A stretch of 64,000 bases of DNA, taken from the NCBI GenBank assembly GCA_037389465.1, contig JAZARR010000157.1, positions 1 through 64,000 of the forward strand, given 5' to 3'. Under the pieces are notes generated by a model. The model was given only the letters and a program-made list of their open reading frames with translations, was not told where the DNA came from and did not search any database. Position 1 is the first letter of the stretch. Every line of letters begins with the position of its first letter. This document shows positions 34,401-46,709 of the stretch, piece by piece. A program made the translations under genes and the position numbers. The DNA comes from Baylisascaris procyonis. Taxonomy: Eukaryota > Nematoda > Chromadorea > Rhabditida > Ascarididae.

Positions 34401-37400
34401 TGATCCGATAGAAACTGAGAAACGCCATAAATTACTGAGTCAGGCTATGACGGCAGAAAATAGCAAAACACATGCAAATGTTGAGCGTAAAGAATCAAGG
34501 AGGCTAGGTAGACGGTGTCTGATTCAAGAAATTTGTACTCGTTCACAGTTTCGCATCTTACCCGACGGTATAGGCAGAACAAATATACCTACTCCCTTTT
34601 ACCCTAGATGCGAATTTACCCTGAAGTTGAAGATTTCGATCGATGCCCATTTAGTGCTGCTCTTGCTCAAGTCTCGCTAAATTTCGTCTTCAAACTTATA
34701 AAATTCGTTTTGCTCAGTTTATTTCGATAAGCCACGTTCCCTTTCCCTTTGAAAAACTTCATTCCCATTATTGAAATTCTCAATGGACCGCCATAGTTGC
34801 ATACGCATTATTACAATCAGCATCCATCACACTGCCTCGCAGAAACTAAATAAATCTATTTTCAGCCATGTGAATTGAAGGGAAAAAATTTTGCAAATGG
34901 GAAACTGCAAAGTTGAGATCCCCTACCCGATAGTATTTCTCTCTGCCTTTCAATATTACTAATAACAAACGGAACTATTTTTTTATTACCTAAATTGAAA
35001 TTAACCTGACCATTATCATGATGCTTATAAAACGCTTCAAAGCTAATAGAACAAGGCAAGAATTTAATCGAACAACACATAATGAGTCTATCAAGCAAAA
35101 TCACTTTGAAGTATACTTTGAGCTGGCACACCTTACTCCAAAACTAAGGCAATAGTTTCAGCGCCTCCCTGACCAAGAAAGAGAGAGAGGTGATGACTTT
35201 GATAAATTCAAACAGGATAAATACGAGCAAGGAACGAGAAGTACTCACTGAAATTTGTACTCACTGATAAATACTTGTTGAAATTAATTCAATATCAACA
35301 ACAATACGATAAGCATAAGCAAGAATTTGCAGTGAAATTATATGAATAAGTAAAAAATAGAAAACATTGTCCCCAAAGGCATTGTGCGAAATGAGTTTTG
35401 GCCGACCAAAGTGTCGACAAATCGGCGCTCTCTCATCAATTCGGTCTTTTCTACTCATTTAAAAATCATGTTCTTAATAAAACTGAGCATAATGCTATCT
35501 TGCTATATTGTTTCACTAGATTGATGGCAACAGACGACTGCATATTATTTCGCTCATTTCAAATCACACATTGGGATCGGCCACAGATCTAGCTATATAA
35601 GAGGCCACATCCCATTAGAACTTTCATTTGTTATACACCGAAACGAGACCTATTATTCTTAAAGATGCACCTTAATAAGCAAAAACTCCCATCGTCTATT
35701 CACCTCACAAAGCTTCGGGCGACATGCAAAAACGCCTGCCTCGAATATAGTAAATTATAGTGATTATCATATAACTCCAAAAGATAAAAATAAAGGTTGA
35801 ACGCAAGAACGCTTTAATCAACGATAAAGATGAATTCATAAATCCGTAAGTATTTATTACCGCTCGAAGGAAATGCAAAGCAATAGGGAAGTAAAGACTT
35901 GCTGAGTAACTATATATGGAATAGTTACAAAAAACTTCCTCAACAAAGCATCACACCACTGTTCAGACTAAGGGACTCTTGTGAGGAGCGTAAATTCGCA
36001 CTTAAATAAAGAATATAACGCAGAGGTTTAAAATATAGTAATATAGCCTTGAAAAAAGTTGACCTCTCCAAATAGATCTCCCCTCAAGAAATGGGAAAAT
36101 GGAAAGGCCCTTTCCCGAAACTCTGGAAAGCCGATAATCCACTTCAACGAAGTCGAACTCTTAAAAACTAAGAAAAACAATAAATCGAGATTTTCCAATG
36201 AAAATAAATGATGCTTGGGCTGCAGCTGTATGTTCGAATGACATCCAATCCCACTTCTAATAGGACCATCGGAATGAGTCCAAGCTCTAAACTTCAACAG
36301 CAACATAATGAATACCACATTAACCTCATTTAAAGCTATCCATTTTGCTGTCCAGCTACTGCACTAACGGAGATCCCTTTAAAATATGCAAAGTTGTTGA
36401 GAGCTGTTTTCCGGCCTCCAGCTTATGCTAACTCAAAGAATATGCGATAAACGATTAATTAAAGGCACAGCTGCTCAAGGTCATACTATCATCCAGATTT
36501 TGACCACGTTTAAGGTGGCGTTTCCCAAGAACAGGTATCACAATGTGACAATAAAATCGCTCAAAATCAACCTCAGTTTAGCAGTTACAAACTCCATGCT
36601 TGTCGCGTTAGCAGCTTTCCGAACCGGATGTATTATATTCCAAGAAGAGAGACTTTCACATAAAGATACTGAGGGGAAAATCGCGAAATGAGACATATAT
36701 TCGATGGTTGCTAGCAATTTTTCGAACCTAATTCTAGTAGTATTCCACATATTCCTCTGCTCAGTTTATGGCTCAAACTACCATCATAATTGCTTAAGTC
36801 ATTCTAATTGTACCGCTGACCTCATATGTTCTACATATTTTTATACTGGATATAAAATAAAAACCTATGATGACGAATAGTCTCTAAATACTCAATGCCT
36901 GCGAAATGGAAGTGGGTATTGTGTCAGCGGCTCAAAGTGTCAGCACAAATAAGAGTAACATATATCAATGGGAGAGGAGGGTGGGTGTGAGAAGGGTGCC
37001 AGTTACAAAATACTTCATAGAATTTTCGAATGGGAAAGGCTTGCAACAAAAGCGTTCTACGGCTTACAACGTATGACATTTACAGCATCTTATGCCACTG
37101 GACTACTTTACACTACTATACACTAAGCTATGTTTACGTTATTAAATAGAACAGCAATTGCATGCCTTAAATCTGGCTAAAAACAATGAATATGGCAAAC
37201 ACATGCGGAAACACCGGGAAACGTCTATGACTTCCAATCAAGGGACAGATGGTCGAAAGGTAAACTGCAGGAAAAAAGGTTATAAATGAGCGGACAAAAG
37301 CAGATTCAGGCTTTCAGATGAAGCCTTAACGCCGTTGAGGTCAATAAAACAACGAAACAACATCGAATAATGGCCAACTGAAGAGAAGTGTTTATTCATA

Positions 37401-37717
37401 GATGCGGCACCAACCGAATGCTGCTCAACTGTGAGGTGATGTGATTGAGAGCACAGCAAGATGAACGTGACGACAAGCGATCGAACGGCACTGAGGGCCA
37501 CTTGCTGCGTGGGCGAATAACACCGCCCACTATGCACTCATTGCTAAACACTACTGCTGCAGCTGCCACACCATCCGTATGCACCACCAACACTGCCTCG
37601 CACTCAACGTTCCCTCATATATTCCTGAAGCGTTCACATTATGCAATTCGATCTAACCTAACTAGTAACACCAATCTGCTATCCATTTCTCCGCCTCGCT
37701 TTACTTCCATGGACATA

Positions 37718-37916
37718 CTGCCAATCAACTTTCCAATGAACGGATCAAACGGTATCAATGACTATATATACAACATTATATGCTACTGCCAGTCAACTTT
37801 CTAATGAACAGATCAAACGGTATCAATGACTATACATACAACATTATACATTATATGTTACTGCTAGTCAACTTTCTAATGAACAGATCAAACGGTGCCA
37901 TGACTATATGTATGTG
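37718..37916. repeat. Three-copy tandem repeat of about 67-75 bp
   Basis: The phrase ACTGCCAATCAACTTTCCAA (and variants) recurs at 37,718, 37,785 and 37,860. It is followed each time by ATCAAACGG, TCAATGACTATA and ACAACATTATA with small changes. The second unit is longer by an inserted ACATTATACATT-like segment. It is an imperfect local duplication with no coding signal. Confidence 0.85.
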
Positions 37917-40900
37917 AGCAACGCCTCGAAGTGCCAATGGTAAATACTGAGAAAAAATAAATGCCGAAGTAAAAAGTATCTGCAAATGTAAAAAATGCCG
38001 AGGTAAAAAGTACCTGGTGAGATGTCCATAGAAGTGACCACTACGAAGTGCTTCTAAACAACAGTACTTTGACGGCGGTAGTAGTCTACAGTCAACGATT
38101 GCGGCATCTCATTCAGGAACTAGGAAAAGTGCATGAAGTGTTGCTTATGCAAAACAACGCTGGAAAAGTATAGCGAAGAAAACTGTCATCTTATTAAACG
38201 TCGGCTCTGAAATTATACTGCATCCTTCAAACAATCTGGATGTTACCCCCTCAGGTTACTGCATCTTCAGATCTTTCAATCAACAATTACTTGGCAAAGA
38301 AAAAGTGCGAAACCCATCAAAACCTCATAAAAGATCTGGACTTTTTATCCCTTTGAACTCATGGAATCAATTCACTTCCGCAGCACTGGCAAAAAGTAGT
38401 CAGTAACGAGGAACGGCAAAGAATATATCCCGCACTGAAACTCCATCTTTAAAATGAGGTTATTCCAGTTTTTTGGCGACACACCATACGTCTCTTACAA
38501 TTCAACAAAATCGATCGCGATTTTATTGAATTTGACTATTAGGAGCCTGATTATTGCTTTTACATGTCGTAGCTACCATATGACCCGACCGGGTGGAGTG
38601 TTGAAGCTCACATCTTCTCAGGCTTCACTTCAAATTTACGTATTTAAACTAAGTTTCGCTCCCCAAGTTATTGGCTCTATGACGGCGCATTGCTGAACAT
38701 TCATTCTATCTTGTTTCTCATGTGCCAGATTATCCCTTCTTAAATCCTATGGTTCGAAGCCACTGAACTGATCGAATCCTACCTATATCCTTCGCTTCCA
38801 CCCCCATCCCCTCACACCACCGAATTCGCTAACCGCGTACTCTCACGACTATCTGGTTCCTCATCAATCAGAAAAAATTTTGATCAATCTATAACAAGCA
38901 CGCGTTTTGTGCTGAAAGCCGAAGTATCATACTGTATGCGCATGCGTGCGGGTGTGAATGTGGGTGTCTGCGTGCGCTACGTGTGGTAGCAGGTTTAAAT
39001 AGCAGCAGAAGTTGATCACACGTGTTTGCCAACGCAAAGGATGCCTACCATTTCCAGAACCTTGTTAGAAAACCTTGCAAGGGAACGACTCGCTATGTAT
39101 ACGCGTGAGCAAATATAATAACTTACTTTTCAAGTTCAAGCAGTTAGTCAAAATAACGGACGCCACTATAAAAGTCGCCAAAGCAAACGGACAGCACTTC
39201 ACTGAGGTGTTCTACCTCATCTCCAACTGTCGACCACATATCAAGAAATGCTTTTTAGTTATCAAAGAGGGGTCTTGGGCGGTTAAAAGAAACAGCTAAA
39301 CGATCAAGCAGTTAGTATAAAAATGACTCTTTGGCCTAAGCTGGATTCGAAACCTTATTTCCCTCAATGAATTAAGGGATCAAGGCAGTGTCATGCGTAA
39401 ATACATACAAATATATGTAGGTATGCACAGACACGCATGAGGATTTAACCATACATAACATATTTCCGCATTCAAATATCAGTATCTCTCAGGACAAATT
39501 TTAACTTGCGGAGGATAAGGGAAGAATTTATCGAAAATGTTCCGCGACTAATGCTGAGAATGGCAGAGAAGAGCATGCGCAATTACATAATCTAGGATTT
39601 GCATAATATCAAAGACAGTTTAATTGGCAACTGAGTGAACAACTAACCATGCAAGCGTATATTAAATATGCAGATGAGCGGAAATACGATATTCGGCAAG
39701 TTTATCGCTTATGAATATCCGAATGATTGACGTCACAGCTGCAAAAAATATACGCACTCATTAACATCTAACAACACTTGTTTTGATGGTAATGCGTGAA
39801 GATTTGTAAGCTGTGCTAATGCAAGATGCAAAAAAATATATACCGCATTGCTTTATTGGCGCACTTTCCCGATAAGGGATTCCACCAGAATATATTACCG
39901 TAGTAGTACGGAAACTTGGGTCAATTCCATTTTTGTGCCCCGTCTTCCTCTCCCCCCCCCCAAAAAAAAAAGATTTTGTTGATTCCTTCACCAAAAGATC
40001 ACGAGATATAGGTGGGCTCTCTGGCGACCCTAAAGACTCACAAATCCGATCAGTCTGAACAATCGACTCAACATTCACTACATTAATGTTACAATGCAAA
40101 ATTTCGACTTTACCCATCATACGTGTCTGTAGTGGACATCTTTGTCCACTACCTCTGTGAATTGGTATGTACCTTCAAGTGGAAAAATTTAGGATTTATA
40201 TCAAAAGTTGTCCCAAATGCATAAAAAAATCCTAAAAGATTAAAATCGGTTTATATCGCTAAGAACCGTGACGTGATACGAAGAGAAGATTGCCGCGGAA
40301 CTGAATCAAATATGAGCAAAATAGATCAACATTATACTTACCATCGAGCAGCTTCAGACTGTTGCTTCATAGCGCGTAATGAAATTAAAAAAAAACATTT
40401 GCAAAGGGAGCGAAAGTACCACAAATGGGAAGTCTGCTACCTGAAAGAAGATAAAATAATTGGAGAAGGGAGGAGGAAAGTGAAGTTCACATAGACCAAG
40501 CTTTAAGGACATGAATGTCACAGACAATCATCAATAACCATCACAACGGATCAAATGAGTGATGTCAACAACAGCTAAGAGGGAATGAACGATTGCATCC
40601 TTATCATTATCATTGCTTTTACCCGATAGGGAAAGCGCACCATGGATGCCGATACGATATGCACTCGTGTCTTTCAGCTGATCACAATAACCAGCCGTTC
40701 AAACAATAAATCTAACACTGCCTCTTCCTATTCATGAGAAGAGAAAGGCAACAGAAAGGTAGAACAGAAAGGTCGGAACAGAAAGGGGGGAGACGCAATT
40801 GTCACTATTTACGGAAAACGAAACATAGCAGAAAGCAAGAGGTCGTCTTGTGATATAAATGATACTCATTAATTTCAATGTCCCAGGTTTTACTGCTCTT

Positions 40901-43386
40901 GAAAACACCATAAGAAAATATATAACACATACACACATCCAAGAACATAGTGTGCGCCTCGAAAAGACTCTAAAAGGAAAGTGGCACTTCATAACGGCAT
41001 CGATAACAACTCAACAGGCAGTGATAAGTGAACAGTGGAGTTGATTAACAAATCGTTCTTCGTCTATTCTCCCTCCGAAATCCCACACCCAGCGCGATCT
41101 AAACCCTTCACTTCTAGTGATGATCCCCGAAATGCTTTTGACCCCATTGAACACTGACCCGTAAATGGCCGTTACCTTTAGTCTTGGATAAGATAAATCT
41201 CATCCGATTCGGTCGAAACAATTCGAAAATTCCGCTCATGGTTTACGATTCGTTGCCTGCCCCAACCCACTCTCCCCTCCCCCTCATTAAACACTTCAAC
41301 GTTGCAGTAATAATAATCTCAACTCGGCATGATCATATTGTGAATATTGTGAAAACACAAATAAAAAAGCTTCCCTTACATTGCCAGCATTTTCAACTCG
41401 TGGTGTTCCCTTATTTACAAATTGTTTGTAGTCCAAATTCGACTAGGCCTTTCGAATGCAACTCCCGTCTGATCGTGATAGTCGCGCTCATTGTATAAAT
41501 TTGATTCGATAAATTGAAAGACGATTCACCTTTCCTATAATGAGAAGGTAGATCAATAAGCTGTTGTCGAGAACCACAAAGAGCAAATCAACGTTTTAGC
41601 CTTCAAGATGCTTCTGCTGCGTTGTCTCTATTTTAATTTTTGCATAGTGTGCAGCACCATCGATGAAGGCGCTCACCTTCCTTCTCATAAATCCTTTGTA
41701 CCTTTCTAGAAATGGGTGCACTCGCTCATATGATTCCCATAAATTTGCAATTAAAGGGTGCATGCTCAGTACATCAACATACTTCTTTTCAACACAGTGA
41801 TAAATGCAATAAATAAATGCAGATAATACAAGGCCGACGGTCTGTACCTAAAGATGTCTCAAATGATGTTCACCTTGCTCTCACTCAAATCACTCGCTTC
41901 TAGATTTGATATTTGTGAGTATCGACTGCGTTCTCTGCTATTATAGACCTATTGGTGCACTGTACACACCCCTTCCTTTTTTATTACGTCTACCGTTGGT
42001 CTTTCACTGCACACCTTCTGCGTTGTTCGTCTCATGTACTATCTCAAAACTTCTCGATTCCAATGTAACAATATGCGTGCATTCTGGTATAGAAAAGAGG
42101 ACCTCCTGAGTGATGACTTCGCTGGAGGTAATCCCCACAGCCTCCTCCGTGAAAGCTCGTCTGATGGATCATTACAATCCCACAAGGGGGGAGGTTTTTA
42201 TTTCTGTGGTGCCCCGTGAGTACTTTCGCGTTCTGAAAATCCTCCGCAGGATGGGAGGGGGAGGGGAGATATTCAGAACCCCTGAAGAGGACGAAGGGTT
42301 AGCAAACGCTTGCTTTCATTAGCAAATCATTCTCAAATTGTTTGTTCTATTGGGCAATATCATGATCGCATAGAACTGCGGTGGAAAGCTATTTTTGAAA
42401 ATTGCTTAAAAATACTGAACACTTTGTGAGCATTCTACACCTAGCAAATAGCCCTCCTGCTGAAGTCGAGGAAGGGGGGGGAAGGAGGAAGAGGATAGGG
42501 CAGAATTGTTCCTGTATCACTGAAGTCCAAATCGGGCAACAGCCAAGCTTCACTGATGTGTTACATAGTTCGGACCACTTGTTCGAAAACATCATCATTT
42601 TATTTTTTAACTATAGATCGAAGACAACTTTCTCTATGCATGCTTCATTCGAAGCGTTGCCACTTACTAGCAAATTACCCTGTACTGACAAGTAAAAGTG
42701 TGCTACCGAACAATGAACAAAAAACAATGAGCAATTTGTAAACAATGCTACCGACATAAATTCATCTAAAGCTTCAATTCTGTGAGAACCTCCGAGAAGG
42801 TTGCAAGATTTGAAAACACTTTACCTGATTCGCGTTATTGCGCTGTTATGTTCACACAAAGTTGTGCGTTGGCAAGTTTCCAATGTTGCAGCCTCGGGAT
42901 ACCATCACGTTGTACGGTATCTTATTCGACATCTGTCACTGAGTTGAAAAGATCCGTTTGCGCTAGACACGTTAACACGTATGACTAAGCGTAGCTGCAA
43001 CAGGATTTTTAAATAATCGGTGCTAGAGAACAGTGTTTGCTTTTAAGATGCAAAAAGTGAGTTTAGATTCGATGAACAATATTATTGGATAATTTGCGGA
43101 ACTTGTAGACTGTATGATGTAACTTTAAAAAAATTCCGGTCTTTATGGAACACAACGCAATATAGTTTTCAAAATTTCAGAGAAGACAGTGTAAACCACA
43201 ACAGTTCCAAAAACCATATTGAATTGACAGCTCGCAAAATTTTGCTAATTGCTGTTTCTGGAATACTTATGAAACACTGTTTAGGTTATTGCCTGGCTTC
43301 CAACCCTTGGCATTGGAAATAAGTTGAAGGTGATATGTACACACGACCACCTACCCTATGGAACGATATTTTTTCTCCATATATCA

Positions 43387-43578
43387 GCAGCCAATCTAAA
43401 TATGAATAAGAAGAAAGGTTATCCCATAATTGGCATCACGCCCGACGAGTTTCATCGACGTGGTTCTCGCAGCACAAAATTTGAAACAATTGCCCAAGCG
43501 AACAAGCACAAAGGTACAAAACCCGAATTGTGTGATCCTGCGAAATTTTATGCACCTCACAACCTCAAGTTATTTTGA
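43387..43578 (+). CDS. Short protein-like open frame, unidentified
   Basis: On the plus strand the frame reads NMNKKKGYPIIGITPDEFHR and later NKHKGTKPELCDPAKFYAPH, ending NLKLF before TGA at 43,578. The open frame starts upstream at 43,324. Composition is more protein-like than neighbouring AT-rich frames. I see no clear splice acceptor or family motif, so it may be a remnant or chance. Confidence 0.2.
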   Translation, partial: AANLNMNKKKGYPIIGITPDEFHRRGSRSTKFETIAQANKHKGTKPELCDPAKFYAPHNLKLF

Positions 43579-45750
43579 GCAAAAGAGCATGCTAAATCAA
43601 CCCGAGTGAGGTTCGTTACTATGATGGTGACAGAGAGGAAACTTCTCAACGAAATTGCATATCACCACTAATCCAATAAAAGAAAAACGTTAGTGGGTAC
43701 CCTTCTATTGAGTTTTCGAACAAATTTCGAGAGAAAGGTGATATGAAACGGAAATAATCGAAAATTCTAGCTACGAGTAGAGAGGGGAACGAATGCTATA
43801 AAGATGGGATGGAACGATGATTCCGCGCACCCGATCGAAACAATAGAAGAAACAGCGGATCAAACACGATCTAATAAAGGGATAGCTGAGTACTGCCATT
43901 ACGAATGGGGGCGCAAAAACTGTCCTCAAGTTATGCATCATATCCATTCATCACAAAGAACAAATACTCAAAATTGTTGCCATCCTTAACAACGCTTCAC
44001 TCTCATCTCAATCAAAGATCGAAGATCAGAGGAGGGATGATGGCGCCTCAAATTACATATATAACAGAATCACTATGAATGCAATATAAGGTGGGTGGCT
44101 TTAAACCCGATCTGAAAAGGTATTCTACTTGAAGCAATTCTTTTATTTCGAATGAAATCGACTAACCATTACAAGCAGAGAATCAAGCATAAAACATATA
44201 AAACATGAATAGAGTGAAACATAGCAAGTACCAATCAAAGATATTCGTTAATAAGTTACGCAAGGTGCAATATCATATTAATTATTATCACAGTGCCGGA
44301 AGCATAAAAACGTCTTCTTCCCCCCACCCCCCCCCCCACCCCCACCCCATCTGAGGGTACAGCTCGAATACAGAACAGCATCTGATCCTAACACACCCAG
44401 AAACTATTGGTTGCTATTTCACCGCTATAAACCCCGCTGGAAATGTAAAAATATACGAATTTCGTTCCCCCCCCCCCCCCCAAATATACGAATTTCGTTC
44501 CCCCTCCCCTCCCTCTGCGATCTTCTATTCTCGAATCGTCACTAATTGAATTCCTTATTGCCCTTTCGAAATCGACATACCGGCTTCGATAGCAACTATC
44601 CTATTTGCTTTTTTTACACCTGTTTCAATTCTAGACTGAAAGTCATAGACTATAGAGGAAAAGACTGAAATCTATACTACGCTTTCATATAAGTCGATCT
44701 ATTACAGAATCTCAAATTATGCGCAAAAAACTTTAAAACCCTCCCATCTCCATGAAAATTGCCAAGTTTTGTCACCTAAGCGTGTGACAAAATGGCTACT
44801 AATTTCCTCTCAATTAATTCCTCTAGAAACTTCAGTTAGCCAACTAACAATCAAAAATGCGCAATTTTCGATTAACAGATCTCTTTAGAGTCGACCTGTG
44901 GCATAATACCACAATAAAAAATTTTCTACCTTGAACATAAACATAAATTGAACCACAAAAAATATGCAAACAGTAGATGATAGAGATTTTGCTATCATCT
45001 TACTGGTCGTTTAGAATTTCAGCAAATTTCAGCACAATAATAACAAATGTTTGGCACCGAATCAGCAAAAACAGTACACATATGAATTATCAGATGCAAT
45101 TACATTTGCATAATAAAAATTGAAAACCGTCACATACAAAAACTGCTGGATTGTTTCTGTAGAATTTGGAGTAACTGAATAGTATTTTCAAATTTTCCAA
45201 CCGAACCAAATGAACTGTTCGTAGAGATGAGCGACGAGAACTGCCAAAAGACAGAAACAATGAAGCAACATCTATGGCGAAACCTTCGCACAATTTCATC
45301 ACCACAATAATAATTCAACTGCGCTACGATGCCATTCCACATAAACAATTTCATGACTTAACATTATAAAAACGCATATTCATTAATCCTCTTGCAAGAA
45401 ACTAGTCCACGAAGCTAGAAAGACTTTTCCTTTTGCTTTTGGGGGAAATGTGAAGAAATGACAAAATGTGGAATAATACAAGCATATTTTAAGTGAACAC
45501 ACAAAAAAGATTTGTTGCAGAATGCACCCAAAACTTTTTGGCATCATCAAGTCTCATTAATGTTCCTCGATGGTGCCAGAATGATTTGGAGTTGAGCACA
45601 TAAGCACATCTTATGATATACACTATAAAATCAAGTTCTGCCATTTTAGCTTTATAAACAATGAATTGCAACAATTGAAAAGACGAACAAGCATATATGT
45701 ATGTAAACACATAAATATATCACACTGACATAATGCGCGATGCATTACGT

Positions 45751-45782
45751 CAACGCATGAAATGCAAAAATTTCATGCGTTG
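45751..45782. other. Perfect 13-bp inverted repeat with 6-nt loop
   Basis: CAACGCATGAAAT, then GCAAAA, then the exact reverse complement ATTTCATGCGTTG. It can form a stable hairpin in DNA or RNA. It lies about 0.9 kb past the gid8 stop codon on that gene's downstream side. No run of T follows on either strand, so it is not a classical terminator. Confidence 0.85.
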
Positions 45783-46709
45783 TCTTCACATCAGCCCTCA
45801 ATCGATGTAACATCGAGCGAATGCATGTGTTCAGGATAGAACCATCAACATTCGGCTCTACGTGGATCATCGAAGTGGGCTTGGCCAGCTTACAGATATC
45901 AAAGACAAACAGAATACAAGCATAGTGCAAATCCTCCAGGAATACAACAGATTGCCAAAAATTCACCCACCCTCCCCCCTCCTCAAAAAAATTGCAGTAA
46001 AGCCAGGCTGCATCAGCTTCTTTTCTATCATGTTCCCACATTCCACAGAGAAAATTCTAACATACCGGAAACTTCAAAAACTTGGAAAAATGAGCTTTCG
46101 TTGGATTTTTTCCTCAATTATGATATACAGCCTTTCATTTATACCATGCAAGACCTACATCTGCACAAACTAGCACTTCTTTGCAGTTTTGCAGAAACGG
46201 ACTGCGAAAAAGTCTATGGGAGGAAGGTGTAAAGGATACTTTCTGCGAGTTCTTGGACAATGATATGTTCATAGAACTATATGAGTTACCAAAAGAGAAA
46301 AGAACAACAAGCTATAAATGAAAATCCTTGCCAATTAACACTTCTTTGACGTCAAAAACGAGGCCCTTCCTTTCACTGGTACATTCTAATGCATCATCAT
46401 AAAACCGCTCCAATGAATGCTCTTTCCACTCTATGTTCCCTATTCCTTTCACCTGCTTCAAGCACCCAGAAAATAGAACACACTCATAAAATCCCAATTT
46501 ACCACCAACCTCAATTCCTCCATTAAATGGGCTCTCATCTTGGTCTACAATAGTTTTCCCCCTATGCACGAGTCTTTTTACTCGAGTGGATTAGATGAGA
46601 AAATTTCAAGTTTTGCCCAATGAATGTGTTAATATTATCTCCCTTCCCGCTGGGGTAAGCATCCTTTACTCAATCATTCAAAGAGCGTACAATACTAGAA
46701 ATAGTGAGA

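Larger units (their letters stand above)
30361..46709. other. Gene-poor interval between unc-60 and gid8
   Basis: About 16 kb of AT-rich DNA in which I cannot support a complete gene. Simple-sequence features include a TA dinucleotide run at 31,421-31,451, C runs at 44,320-44,346 and 44,467-44,480, and a short direct repeat of AATATACGAATTTCGTTCCC near 44,453 and 44,483. Small protein-like frames at 31.04-31.16 kb and 43.4-43.6 kb are described separately. Distal enhancers of unc-60 could lie here, but nothing in the sequence shows them. Confidence 0.45.

Noticed and set aside
37396..37593. Overlapping open frames on both strands at 37.3-37.8 kb
   Set aside because: All frames look low in information and none has splice sites or motifs. 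The higher GC content alone explains the openness.
39331..39360. Possible tRNA B-box-like GGATTCGAAACC
   Set aside because: No cloverleaf arms or A box could be traced around it.
40300..40345. Minus-strand ATG directly at a perfect GTAAGT donor near 40,343
   Set aside because: It has no good acceptor upstream, an out-of-frame upstream ATG, and would need a 12.5 kb intron. Kept only as an alternative to the preferred exon 1.
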